Shown: positions 1-8,249 of the stretch, one piece after another
Layout: each line of letters opens with the position of its first letter
Position numbering within the stretch: the stretch's first letter is position 1
Assembly (NCBI GenBank): GCA_003280515.1
Contig: QCER01000001.1
Coordinates: 108,086 to 172,085 of the forward strand
Direction: 5' to 3'
Source of the DNA: Prochlorococcus sp. AG-355-P18
GTDB lineage: Bacteria > Cyanobacteriota > Cyanobacteriia > PCC-6307 > Cyanobiaceae
Length of the DNA: 64,000 bases
The notes under the pieces: generated by a model
Database searches by the model: none
Told to the model about the DNA's origin: nothing
What the model saw: only the letters and a program-made list of their open reading frames with translations
Made by a program: the position numbers and the translations under genes

Positions 1-149
1 TGAGTGGATCAGGACCTACATGCTTTGCACTCTTTAAAGATATAGAGATTGCTAAAAAAGAATTAACTGCAAATTATAAATTGTTTAGAAATAAAGGTTA
101 CGATTCATGGGTTTGCACATTCCTTGAAAAGGGAATAACATTCATTTAA
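1..149 (+). CDS. ispE: 4-diphosphocytidyl-2-C-methyl-D-erythritol kinase, C-terminal fragment
   Basis: This is the 3' end of a gene cut by the window edge; the readable frame begins at base 3 and stops with TAA at 147-149. The fragment opens with SGSGPTCFAL-type residues (SGSGPTCF with the first residue outside the window), the glycine-rich substrate/phosphate motif near the C terminus of GHMP kinases of the IspE type. IspE phosphorylates CDP-methylerythritol in the MEP isoprenoid pathway, in which dxs at 22.8 kb performs the first step. The assignment rests on this motif and on the usual picocyanobacterial order ispE-small protein-pdhB; the rest of the kinase cannot be checked. Confidence 0.8.
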   Translation, partial: SGSGPTCFALFKDIEIAKKELTANYKLFRNKGYDSWVCTFLEKGITFI

Positions 150-172
150 ATTTTTTTATACAAAATTTTGTT

Positions 173-475
173 GTGGCTGAAAATAGTAATGAGAATATTG
201 AAAAAAACATTCCCGAAAAAGGACCGTTAAATTTTATTGTAGGATCATTAACAAGTTTTTTATTATTTATATTTTTTTATTTTTTAAGTAATAAAATTGC
301 AATTTATTTTTCAGTACATAAACCATCTAATTCTTCTGAAATAGTCCAAAATATTTCTTCTAGTATTAATACCTTAATAATCGGATTATCATTTTTGCTA
401 ACGTTCTCTTTTGCTTTTATAGGTATAGGACTTTTTATTGTATTTATTCGCAGTTTTTTTCTGAAGAAAAATTGA
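173..475 (+). CDS. Small two-helix membrane protein of unknown function
   Basis: 100 residues from a GTG start, 23 bases after the ispE stop. A charged, Asn/Glu-rich N terminus (about residues 1-18) is followed by two hydrophobic segments (about 22-45 and 68-93) and a short basic tail (LKKN), so it is probably an inner-membrane or thylakoid protein with two helices. I do not recognise a catalytic motif. It resembles the small conserved cyanobacterial family placed between ispE and pdhB, possibly DUF3082, but that label is from memory and unchecked. The GTG start is used because no in-frame ATG lies nearby. It probably shares a transcript with ispE. Confidence 0.7.
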   Translation: MAENSNENIEKNIPEKGPLNFIVGSLTSFLLFIFFYFLSNKIAIYFSVHKPSNSSEIVQNISSSINTLIIGLSFLLTFSFAFIGIGLFIVFIRSFFLKKN

Positions 476-509
476 ATTACCAATATTATTAAGAAAACAC
501 TTTCTTTTA

Positions 510-605
510 ATGTCTTTACATGACCTAGGTCTTTTAGTCCTTTTGCTGTCACCTGGAATGATTTTATCAATATTACTACTCATAACCTTTGCTGAAGGAG
601 GTTGA
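510..605 (+). CDS. Putative 31-residue single-helix membrane peptide
   Basis: An ATG-started frame in the gap before pdhB encodes 31 residues and ends in TGA at 603-605. The peptide is almost entirely one hydrophobic helix (LGLLVLLLSPGMILSILLL) with His-Asp near the N terminus and Glu-Gly-Gly at the C terminus, which looks like the very small photosynthetic-membrane subunits of cyanobacteria. It does not match PetG, PetL, PetM, PetN, PsbX or PsaM as I remember them. It has no obvious Shine-Dalgarno sequence, as is common here. The highly structured composition in such AT-rich DNA argues against a chance frame, but conservation has not been tested. Confidence 0.55.
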   Translation: MSLHDLGLLVLLLSPGMILSILLLITFAEGG

Positions 606-654
606 ATTATTCAAAGTGGTAGGATTATATATGTGATTAATTAGGTAATTAATT

Positions 655-1638
655 GTGGCTGGAACATTATTGTTTAATGCTTTGAAAGAGGCAATTGATG
701 AAGAAATGGCAAATGATGTAAATGTTTGCGTTATGGGGGAAGATGTTGGTCAATATGGAGGATCTTATAAGGTAACTAAGGATTTATATGAAAAATATGG
801 AGAGTTAAGAGTCTTAGATACTCCAATTGCAGAGAATAGTTTTACGGGTATGGCTGTGGGTGCAGCAATGACTGGCTTAAGACCAATAGTAGAAGGAATG
901 AATATGGGTTTTTTGCTTTTAGCTTTTAATCAGATATCAAATAATATGGGTATGCTTAGATATACAAGTGGCGGAAATTATAAAATACCAGCAGTAGTTA
1001 GAGGACCTGGAGGAGTTGGTCGTCAACTTGGTGCTGAGCACAGTCAAAGACTTGAAGCATATTTTCATGCAGTTCCTGGCATAAAGATTGTTGCATGTAG
1101 CACACCCACAAATGCTAAAGGTTTAATGAAAGCAGCTATAAGAGATGATAATCCGGTTCTATTTTTCGAACATGTTCTTCTATACAATTTGTCTGAAGAA
1201 TTACCTGAGGGTGAATATACTTGCGCTTTAGATCAGGCTGACGTTGTAAAAGAAGGGAAAGATATTACTTTATTGACTTATTCAAGAATGAGACATCACT
1301 GCCTTAAAGCTGTTGAAGAATTAGAAAAAAAAGGAATAGATGTTGAGTTAATAGATTTAATAAGTTTAAAACCATTTGATATAGAAACCATCTCAAAATC
1401 AATAAGAAAAACAAATAAAGTAATTATTGTTGAAGAATGTATGAAGACTGGAGGTATTGGCGCTGAATTAATTGCCTTGATAACAGAAGAGTGTTTTGAT
1501 GATCTTGATGCCCGACCAATTAGATTATCTAGTCAGGATATTCCAACTCCTTATAATGGAAATCTTGAGAATTTGACAATAATCCAACCACATCAAATAG
1601 TTGAAAAAGTTGAAGATTTAATTGGTGGGAGTATATAG
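655..1638 (+). CDS. pdhB: Pyruvate dehydrogenase E1 component, beta subunit
   Basis: 327 residues, GTG start, the usual length for the E1-beta subunit of the alpha2-beta2 type pyruvate dehydrogenase. With thiamine diphosphate bound between the subunits, E1 decarboxylates pyruvate and passes the acetyl group to the E2 lipoyl domain to make acetyl-CoA. Seen in the sequence: the N-terminal transketolase-like pyrimidine-binding part with [11 protein letters not shown] and [17 protein letters not shown], the [15 protein letters not shown] segment around residues 116-131, and the transketolase C-terminal domain with [14 protein letters not shown]. The secD start follows only 3 bases after its stop, so the genes probably share a transcript, although the functions are unrelated. 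Confidence 0.96.
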   Translation: MAGTLLFNALKEAIDEEMANDVNVCVMGEDVGQYGGSYKVTKDLYEKYGELRVLDTPIAENSFTGMAVGAAMTGLRPIVEGMNMGFLLLAFNQISNNMGMLRYTSGGNYKIPAVVRGPGGVGRQLGAEHSQRLEAYFHAVPGIKIVACSTPTNAKGLMKAAIRDDNPVLFFEHVLLYNLSEELPEGEYTCALDQADVVKEGKDITLLTYSRMRHHCLKAVEELEKKGIDVELIDLISLKPFDIETISKSIRKTNKVIIVEECMKTGGIGAELIALITEECFDDLDARPIRLSSQDIPTPYNGNLENLTIIQPHQIVEKVEDLIGGSI

Positions 1639-1641
1639 ACA

Positions 1642-3111
1642 ATGAAAAGAAGGCAAGGTTGGCTTTTTTTTATTATTTTTCTACTTACTTTGTCTGTTTA
1701 TCTATTAATAAATTATCCCTTACAGTTGGGATTAGATTTACAAGGGGGTTCTCAACTTACACTACAAATTATTAAAGAGGAAGGTAAGGTAACAAGGGAT
1801 GAACTTGAAGCAGTTAATTCGGTTATAGATAAGCGCGTTAACAATTTAGGAGTTTCTGAGTCTAATTTGCAAACTCTTGGTGGAGATCAGTTGATTTTAG
1901 AATTACCAGGTGAACAAAATCCATTAGTTGCTTCAAGGGTATTAGGTAAGACTGCTTTATTAGAATTTAGAACCCAAAAAGAAGGAACATCTAAAGATTT
2001 AAGATCCCTGCAACTACAGAGATTTAGTATTAAAGAATTAATTGAAAAATATTCTTTTGCAGAAAAAAATCAAAATGATGATAATTTCTTAAAAGTTATT
2101 GAAGATGATCTTAAAGATTTAGAAAAAGAATTGAATTACTCATCTACTAGTAATGATTTATATGGGAAGTTAATTGAAATCAAAAAATATATTGATAAAG
2201 AAATTACAGATTTATTTATTAAAACAGATTTATCTGGAAGGGATCTTATTAACGCAGGAAGGAGACAAGAACAAACAAATAGTAATTGGGAAGTTTTATT
2301 AACTTTTAGTAATTCAGGAGGTGAAAAATTTGCAGAAATTACAAAGTCAATTGCTGGTACTAATCAACTATTGGCTATCATTCTAGATGGTGAATCAATA
2401 AGTGAAGCCAGTGTTGGTAATCAGTTTGCTAGTACTGGGATTACAGGTGGATCAGCAACAATAAGTGGTAATTTTAGTGCTGAAAATGCTAGAGAATTAG
2501 AAGTTCAACTTAAAGGAGGCTCATTGCCATTGCCAATTGAAATAGTAGAAACTAATTCAATAGGGGCTCTATTAGGATCCAAAAATATTTTAAAAAGTCT
2601 TTATGCAGCTATTAGTGGTTTAATTTTTGTTGGTATTTTTATGATTTTTAACTATAGAATTCTAGGTTTTGTTTCAGTTCTTTCTCTAGTACTTTATGGT
2701 TTCTTTAACTTAGCCATATATTCTCTAATTCCTGTAACTTTGACTTTACCTGGAATATCTGGGCTTATACTTAGTATTGGGATGGCTGTTGATGCAAATA
2801 TTTTAATATTTGAGAGAATTAGAGAAGAATTATATGATGGTAATACTCTTACAAGATCTATTGATAGCGGTTTTCAGAGAGCTAATTCATCCATAGTTGA
2901 TGGCCATATTACAACTCTTCTTAGTTGTTTTGTATTATTTTTATTAGGAACAAATTTTGTTAAGGGTTTTGCGGCAACATTAGGTATTGGAGTCCTAATA
3001 AGTTTGTTTACCTCATTAAATTGTTCTAAAAATATTTTACGATTTTTTACAACATATCAATCTTTGAGACAGAAAAATCTCTATCTGCCAAGGAATAATT
3101 TTTCAAATTAA
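1642..3111 (+). CDS. secD: Protein translocase subunit SecD
   Basis: 489 residues. SecD works with SecF to use the proton gradient to pull preproteins through SecYEG, in the plasma membrane and probably the thylakoid. A first transmembrane helix (about residues 8-26) is followed by the SecD signature LGLDLQGGSQL, a long periplasmic domain that includes a charged coiled-coil-like insert (about 130-190), then LDGESISEASV and a C-terminal RND-like block of five helices with GMAVDANILIFERIREEL. Cyanobacterial SecD proteins are usually this length. secF follows after 21 bases. Confidence 0.96.
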   Translation: MKRRQGWLFFIIFLLTLSVYLLINYPLQLGLDLQGGSQLTLQIIKEEGKVTRDELEAVNSVIDKRVNNLGVSESNLQTLGGDQLILELPGEQNPLVASRVLGKTALLEFRTQKEGTSKDLRSLQLQRFSIKELIEKYSFAEKNQNDDNFLKVIEDDLKDLEKELNYSSTSNDLYGKLIEIKKYIDKEITDLFIKTDLSGRDLINAGRRQEQTNSNWEVLLTFSNSGGEKFAEITKSIAGTNQLLAIILDGESISEASVGNQFASTGITGGSATISGNFSAENARELEVQLKGGSLPLPIEIVETNSIGALLGSKNILKSLYAAISGLIFVGIFMIFNYRILGFVSVLSLVLYGFFNLAIYSLIPVTLTLPGISGLILSIGMAVDANILIFERIREELYDGNTLTRSIDSGFQRANSSIVDGHITTLLSCFVLFLLGTNFVKGFAATLGIGVLISLFTSLNCSKNILRFFTTYQSLRQKNLYLPRNNFSN

Positions 3112-3132
3112 CTATTTTATTTCTAATTTCCC

Positions 3133-4047
3133 ATGAAATACAATCTTGAGCTAATAAAAAATAAAAGAAAGATAATTGGGTTTTCAACTGTTCTTATTTT
3201 GTTGAGTCTTTTAGGAATTTTATATTCTACTTTTAATACCTCTTATAAGAAACCTATAAATTTAGGGATGGATTTTGTTGGAGGAAATGAACTAAGAATA
3301 GAGAGAATTTGTAAGGAGGAATGTTCTGATTTTTCTCCTGATTCTGTTTTAGAAAAATTAAGAGAGAACTCTAAAAATAAAAACTTATTAAATAATATTA
3401 AATTACAATCCCAAAATAATAATAAATTGATTTCAATAAGAACACCTTATTTGAGTATCGAAGAATCAAATAATCTTATTAGTAATCTTGATAATATTAT
3501 TGGACCTTTAAATTATGAGAGTAAGGATTCAAGATTAATAGGTCCAAAGCTTGGGAAAAGATTACTTACTAATTGTGTTACTTCATTGTTAGTTTCTTTA
3601 TTTGCAATTTCATTATATATAACTATTAGATTTGATAAAAAATATGCATTATTTGCATTATTAGCTTTATTCCATGATTTATTAATTGTTTTTGGTATAT
3701 TCTCTTGGTTGGGAATTATATTATCTGTCGAGGTAAATAGTTTATTTGCTGTGTCCTTGCTTACTATTGCTGGTTATTCTGTAAATGATACTGTTGTTAT
3801 TTTTGATAGAATTCGTGAAAATTTAAAATCAAAGAATGAAGGCTATAACGAAACTATTCAATTATCAGTAAACGAATCATTTAGGAGAACAACGTTTACC
3901 AGTATTACAACTCTAATCCCTTTATTAAGCTTAATTTTGTTTGGATCTTACTCGCTATTTTGGTTTTCCTTAGCCTTATCATTAGGAATTATAGTTGGAA
4001 GTTATTCAAGTATTTTATTGGCTCCATCTTTGTTGCTTAAAGACTGA
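3133..4047 (+). CDS. secF: Protein translocase subunit SecF
   Basis: 304 residues, the partner of SecD. It has a first helix at about residues 14-33, the signature LGMDFVGGNELRI, a short periplasmic domain, then five C-terminal helices. The conserved segment SVNDTVVIFDRIRENL lies near residues 216-231; the acidic and arginine residues in this block belong to the proton-relay region known from the family. ATG start 21 bases after secD, same operon. Nothing unusual apart from the low-GC amino acid bias (many Asn, Lys, Ile). Confidence 0.96.
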   Translation: MKYNLELIKNKRKIIGFSTVLILLSLLGILYSTFNTSYKKPINLGMDFVGGNELRIERICKEECSDFSPDSVLEKLRENSKNKNLLNNIKLQSQNNNKLISIRTPYLSIEESNNLISNLDNIIGPLNYESKDSRLIGPKLGKRLLTNCVTSLLVSLFAISLYITIRFDKKYALFALLALFHDLLIVFGIFSWLGIILSVEVNSLFAVSLLTIAGYSVNDTVVIFDRIRENLKSKNEGYNETIQLSVNESFRRTTFTSITTLIPLLSLILFGSYSLFWFSLALSLGIIVGSYSSILLAPSLLLKD

Positions 4048-4065
4048 GATTATGGTTCTAATTTT

Positions 4066-4245
4066 ATGAAATTGAATTATTATTTGATAATTTTATTTTC
4101 TTTAGTTTTAATAGATCTTTCTACTGAGCTAAGAATATTATTTGATCATTTAACTTTTAATTCACTATATTTTGCTATTGGTAAACATCCCTTAGCTTTC
4201 TTTATACTTTTTTCTTACCCATATTTATATAAAAAAATAAAATAG
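4066..4245 (+). CDS. Small hydrophobic protein, 59 residues
   Basis: An ATG frame starting 18 bases after the secF stop encodes 59 residues. It has a hydrophobic N-terminal helix (MKLNYYLIILFSLVLIDL), a middle with TELRILFDHLTF, and a second hydrophobic stretch ending in a lysine-rich tail (YLYKKIK). It finishes 3 bases before the convergent permease gene and fills the gap cleanly. I do not recognise a family; it is likely a small membrane protein co-transcribed with secDF. The two-helix pattern and neat fit between neighbours support coding, but conservation has not been checked. Confidence 0.6.
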   Translation: MKLNYYLIILFSLVLIDLSTELRILFDHLTFNSLYFAIGKHPLAFFILFSYPYLYKKIK

Positions 4246-4248
4246 TTT

Positions 4249-5292
4249 TTAAATATCTTTAAATGATTCTTTGATTAAAACCTGAATCACTACAGCTAAT
4301 GGAAGAGAAAGTATTAAGCCTAATGGACCAAAAATGAAGGTAAATCCAAATTGTGATATTAATGTTAAACCAGGAAGTAAGTTTGCTTTTTTCTTCATAA
4401 TAGATGGCATTATTATATAACTTTCGATATTTTGAATGATTACATATGCTCCTAAAACGGCGAGTGGTTTCCAAAAATTATCTAGTAGTGCAATTGAGAT
4501 TGGAAATATCCCACTAATAACTGGGCCTATATTTGGAATAATGTTAAGAACCATTGCTATTAAAGCATTTGAGACAACATATTTAACGTCTAATATAGAC
4601 AGAACTATTAATGATAATATACCTACTGATAATGAGCTTATGACCATAGAAAAGGTCCAATTTGCTAATGCGGTATTGCATTTTTCCAGAATATTTCTAA
4701 AATTGTTTCGATAATTCTTTGGAATTAATAGAAGTATATTTTCTTTATATTGTTTTGGTTCAATAGAAATCATTAAACTCACTGCTAATACGAATATTAA
4801 TTTCAAAAGACCTGAACCAAGATTCCCCGCTATATTTATTAAATTTTTAAAACTTTCTTGAATAGCTTTTGCAATAGTTGAGGCATCTGGAATAGTTACT
4901 ACATTATTTATAAGACTGAAAATGTCTATAACATTTTCTGATTGTTCACCATATAATAAAACATTAAATTTATTCAGATTTGTATTAATCAAAATATTTA
5001 TTTTTGATAAACCATTTGGAATATCAACTAGTATTTCATTGAATTCTTTTATAAATGGAGGCAATACAAGAATAAAAATAGTAAATACTATTACTGATAT
5101 AACAGTTAAGACAAGAAACAAAGAGAGCGGTCGGGGAATTTTCAACCCCTTTTGTATTTGATTACATAAATTACATACAATATTTGAAATTACTAAGGAA
5201 CAAATTATTAATAGGAGAAAATCTCTTAGAGTCCAAACTATTAACGAAGTTATTAAAATTACTACTAGCTTGAAGTATAAAGAACTACTCAA
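4249..5292 (-). CDS. AI-2E/PerM-family membrane protein
   Basis: 347 residues with about seven to eight hydrophobic helices: paired N-terminal helices at residues 7-45, a third near 58-80, a soluble loop of about 70 residues, then four or five C-terminal helices containing the family-like stretch MVLNIIPNIGPVISGIFP. This arrangement is that of the AI-2E transporter (PerM, formerly UPF0118) superfamily. Members export autoinducer-2 or act as sodium/proton antiporters, and the substrate cannot be told from sequence. psb28 lies directly upstream on the same strand, 13 bases away, so they may be co-transcribed. Confidence 0.85.
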   Translation of the reverse strand: MSSSLYFKLVVILITSLIVWTLRDFLLLIICSLVISNIVCNLCNQIQKGLKIPRPLSLFLVLTVISVIVFTIFILVLPPFIKEFNEILVDIPNGLSKINILINTNLNKFNVLLYGEQSENVIDIFSLINNVVTIPDASTIAKAIQESFKNLINIAGNLGSGLLKLIFVLAVSLMISIEPKQYKENILLLIPKNYRNNFRNILEKCNTALANWTFSMVISSLSVGILSLIVLSILDVKYVVSNALIAMVLNIIPNIGPVISGIFPISIALLDNFWKPLAVLGAYVIIQNIESYIIMPSIMKKKANLLPGLTLISQFGFTFIFGPLGLILSLPLAVVIQVLIKESFKDI

Positions 5293-5305
5293 TTTTCACA
5301 ATATT

Positions 5306-5659
5306 CTACTTCTTTTCAGAATATCCTAATCCATTTGATTTGGCATAACTATTTGCAAATCTCATAAATCTATCAAAGTCAGATGTATTCTTCCAAATAT
5401 ATACTGCTTCTAAAAATATTGGTTCTCCATCAACAAACTTTACTTTAACCTCCCTAGTTAATATTTCACCTTCTGAGTCAATCATACGCATACCTGTGAT
5501 TTCACCATCCGTAATCGAAGATAATGCCTGAGGTTTTTCGAACAAAAATAAAGCTTGGCCGGTGGTACCATCCTTACTCCTAGTGAGTCTTATTTCAGGC
5601 ACTACAGGTTCATCAGTTCCTTCATAAAATTGTATTTTTGCAGTTTTATTTGCTGACAT
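5306..5659 (-). CDS. psb28: Photosystem II assembly protein Psb28
   Basis: 117 residues, the usual Psb28 length. Psb28 binds the cytoplasmic face of CP47-containing assembly intermediates and helps photosystem II biogenesis and repair; it is not in the mature complex. The conserved pattern is present: [20 protein letters not shown] near the N terminus, [13 protein letters not shown], then [13 protein letters not shown] and [19 protein letters not shown]. No transmembrane helix, as expected for a soluble peripheral protein. The AI-2E-type permease gene follows downstream on the same strand. Confidence 0.95.
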   Translation of the reverse strand: MSANKTAKIQFYEGTDEPVVPEIRLTRSKDGTTGQALFLFEKPQALSSITDGEITGMRMIDSEGEILTREVKVKFVDGEPIFLEAVYIWKNTSDFDRFMRFANSYAKSNGLGYSEKK

Positions 5660-5718
5660 AATTTTAGTTTAATAATTTATTATCTTAGGAAATATTTTTC
5701 ACATTCGTTTGTAGTTAT

Positions 5719-6759
5719 TTATAAAACATTATTTACTAACTCTAGGATACTTTCATCATATTTTTTGTCGGTTAAATCTAATATCTTTATATTTGTTTTA
5801 CTAACCTTTTCATATTCATAACATTTATCGTAATAATCTAGAACTGATTTGCAAACTAAATCCCATTTCTCATTGTTAATTGATTCGAGAGCTATTTTTG
5901 TTCTTTGTGGTCCTAATCTTTTTTTAATCCTTAATACAGATTCTTGGAGTTCTTCTTTCTTAAAAACACTATATGTATCTATCAACTCATCTAACCTGTT
6001 AGATTCGCTCCTTATAATTTCTATTCTCCTTGAATTTTTCATCTGATTGAAGAATTCATGGGGTATTTTGCATTTGCCTATATTTGCACTTTCAGCTTCT
6101 ACAAAAATATTATTTGAAATTTTAAAGGAATATAATTTTTCTGCAATTTTATTTTCAAATTGCTCATTTGAAGGTTGTTCTTTCATTCCTAAACCTCCAA
6201 ATGTACTTCCTCTATGACAAGCAAATCCTTCAAGATCAATAGTTTGATATTTATATTTTTCTAGTAATGATAATAATCTTGTCTTCCCTGTTCCTGTTTT
6301 TCCGCCAATAACTATTATATTCAACTCTTTTGAGAAACTATCTAATACCCATCTTCTATAAATTTTGTATCCTCCCTTAAGTGTTATTGGATTTAATTTA
6401 TATTTATCTAGTAGCCAAGCAATGCTTTGTGAACGCATTCCACCTCTAGAGCAATATATTCTGATAAAATTTTCATTTTTTTTGTTAGGAATAGTTTTAT
6501 AAGATTCAATACTCATGAATAAATTATCAAGAAGTAATTCCATTTTTTTTTCAAAAAAATTTAATCCCTCTATGACAGCTTTTTTTCTTCCTTCTTTTTT
6601 ATAAATCGTGCCAATTATTGATCTCTCTTCATCATCAAATAATGGAATGTTAATAGAATTAGGCATGTGTCCTTTATAATATTCACCTGGGCTCCTAACA
6701 TCTATAAGTGGTCCTTTAAAACTACTAAATTTCTCTAGTTCTTTTCTTTTGAAATACAT
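5719..6759 (-). CDS. mnmH: tRNA 2-selenouridine (or geranyl-2-thiouridine) synthase
   Basis: 346 residues. MnmH/SelU first geranylates 2-thiouridine at the tRNA wobble position and then, if selenophosphate is available, exchanges it for selenium. The N-terminal rhodanese domain (about residues 1-130) carries DVRSPGEYYKGHMPNS and the presumed active Cys103 in IYCSRGGMRSQS. A P-loop NTPase-like domain follows with GKTGTGKT at 153-160 and the GFACHRGSTFGGLG segment. Length and domain order match the family. It is divergent from the GUN4 gene (33 bases to its ATG). No selenophosphate synthetase gene is in this window, so the selenium step is not supported here. Confidence 0.92.
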   Translation of the reverse strand: MYFKRKELEKFSSFKGPLIDVRSPGEYYKGHMPNSINIPLFDDEERSIIGTIYKKEGRKKAVIEGLNFFEKKMELLLDNLFMSIESYKTIPNKKNENFIRIYCSRGGMRSQSIAWLLDKYKLNPITLKGGYKIYRRWVLDSFSKELNIIVIGGKTGTGKTRLLSLLEKYKYQTIDLEGFACHRGSTFGGLGMKEQPSNEQFENKIAEKLYSFKISNNIFVEAESANIGKCKIPHEFFNQMKNSRRIEIIRSESNRLDELIDTYSVFKKEELQESVLRIKKRLGPQRTKIALESINNEKWDLVCKSVLDYYDKCYEYEKVSKTNIKILDLTDKKYDESILELVNNVL

Positions 6760-6792
6760 GGATAGTTTTTATTTTTTTGATTGATTTTTAAA

Positions 6793-7512
6793 ATGAATAA
6801 CAAAGAACAAGATAACTATAATAATGCTACATTAGATTTGATAAAAAAATTTGTAGATTCCAATCAAAGAAAAAGAATAAATTCATTAACTCAAATAGAA
6901 TCTGAAGTCGAAAATATTTTTAATCTTGGCCCTTCACTTTTTGATATCTTTGATAATGATGGAGATGACTGGGCTGCTGGTTGGATATTGCAAGTTTTAA
7001 AAAAATTTAAGCCTGAATTCTTTGAAAACCCTAAATTCAATAATTGGTTTAATACATATTCAGACATTGATATTAATTATGAAGATTTGCAATTGAAGTT
7101 GGTTGAGCAAAAATATGAAGAGGCAGATAGATTAACAAGTTCCTACTTAAGGAAATTAGCTGGAAAATTAGCTGAGAAACGTGGATATGTTTTCTATAGT
7201 GAAGTTAAAAATATGTCAGTTAAAGACCTACAAACGATAGATAGATTATGGATTATTTATTCTACTGGTAGATTTGGATTCTCAATTCAAGCAAAGATAT
7301 TAAAATCAGTAGGTAAAAAATATGAATTAATGTGGCCGAAAATAGGTTGGAAAAAAGAAGGCTTATGGACTAGATATCCAGGATCATTTCGCTGGTCATT
7401 GGATGCTCCTGATGGACATATGCCTTTAATAAATCAACTAAGAGGAGTAAGACTTATGGACTCCATCCTACGGCATCCTGCTATTGCAGAGAGACATAAT
7501 AATATTCTTTAA
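6793..7512 (+). CDS. gun4: GUN4-domain tetrapyrrole-binding regulator
   Basis: 239 residues from the ATG at 6793; a TTG at 6781 would add four residues, but the ATG fits better. GUN4 binds protoporphyrin IX and Mg-protoporphyrin and stimulates magnesium chelatase, controlling chlorophyll synthesis. The N-terminal part is a helical bundle; the C-terminal GUN4 core (about residues 90-230) shows YEEADRLTSSYL, DLQTIDRLWIIYSTGRFGFS and GSFRWSLDAPDGHMP, which match the conserved porphyrin-binding fold. It lies just upstream of the RsbW-like gene in the same direction, with a 48-base gap. Confidence 0.92.
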   Translation: MNNKEQDNYNNATLDLIKKFVDSNQRKRINSLTQIESEVENIFNLGPSLFDIFDNDGDDWAAGWILQVLKKFKPEFFENPKFNNWFNTYSDIDINYEDLQLKLVEQKYEEADRLTSSYLRKLAGKLAEKRGYVFYSEVKNMSVKDLQTIDRLWIIYSTGRFGFSIQAKILKSVGKKYELMWPKIGWKKEGLWTRYPGSFRWSLDAPDGHMPLINQLRGVRLMDSILRHPAIAERHNNIL

Positions 7513-7560
7513 ATCGAGGTATTTAATAAGTTAAGATTAATACAGTATCAAAATATTATT

Positions 7561-7995
7561 ATGTCCTTAATTCGGGGCAAAAATATTTTAAAAAAATTTT
7601 TTAAAAGACCAAATATTAACTGGTCAAACTTCGAATTCGAATCATCATTACAGTTAAATGATTTTGTAGATCAATTATTAGAACCTATTGAAAATTCTGA
7701 ATCAACTTATCTTATAAAACTTGGTTTACATGAAGCTTTAGTTAACGCAGTAAAACATGGAAATAAATTAGATCCTAAAAAAAATATTAGAGTAAGAAGG
7801 ATAATTACTCCTAATTGGTGTGTTTGGCAAATTCAAGACCAAGGTAATGGTCTAGAAATAAAAAAAAGAGACTATAAATTACCAAAAAAAATAAGTAGTG
7901 TAAGTGGGCGTGGCCTTTACATTATTAATGAATGTTTTGATGACATTAGATGGAGTAGTAAAGGTAATAGGCTTCAGTTGGCTTTAAAAAGATGA
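7561..7995 (+). CDS. RsbW/SpoIIAB-like histidine-kinase-type ATPase (anti-sigma factor family)
   Basis: 144 residues forming a single GHKL/HATPase fold. The N box is HEALVNAVKHGNKLDP, the G1 box IQDQGNGL and the G2 box SGRGLYIINECFDD, which is the pattern of RsbW-type serine kinases and anti-sigma factors. Such proteins bind a sigma factor and are released by an anti-sigma antagonist they phosphorylate. No antagonist (STAS protein), phosphatase or sigma factor gene is adjacent, so the partner is unknown. Its last 22 bases overlap the convergent small gene at 7974-8237. Confidence 0.85.
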   Translation: MSLIRGKNILKKFFKRPNINWSNFEFESSLQLNDFVDQLLEPIENSESTYLIKLGLHEALVNAVKHGNKLDPKKNIRVRRIITPNWCVWQIQDQGNGLEIKKRDYKLPKKISSVSGRGLYIINECFDDIRWSSKGNRLQLALKR

Positions 7996-8237
7996 TTTTT
8001 ACTTGGGCATGGTTGATCTATGTTAATTTCTTTTAACCATTTAATACTTTCTTCTAAATACTCAATAGTTTCTTTTTCATTACAAGAAATAATTAAATGG
8101 CATAATCCCGCCGAAATTAGTTCTGCAGATCTTTTATATTTATTTCCTTTATCTTTATGCCAATTAGAATGATCAATTTTTAATTTGTCATTAAGACTTT
8201 GAACATGCTGAATTGTATCTTTATCCCAAAAGGTCAT
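7974..8237 (-). CDS. Conserved small soluble protein, possibly DUF6439
   Basis: 87 residues, no membrane segment or signal peptide. The sequence is amphipathic and helical in appearance, with segments RSAELISAGLCHLI and ETIEYLEESIKWLKEI. It resembles the short cyanobacterial family I remember as DUF6439, but I cannot verify this. It sits 12 bases downstream of the methyltransferase gene on the same strand, so it is probably translated from the same message. The 3' end overlaps the RsbW-like gene by 22 bases. No function can be given. Confidence 0.7.
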   Translation of the reverse strand: MTFWDKDTIQHVQSLNDKLKIDHSNWHKDKGNKYKRSAELISAGLCHLIISCNEKETIEYLEESIKWLKEINIDQPCPSKNHLFKAN

Positions 8238-8249
8238 AGAATTTTTTAT

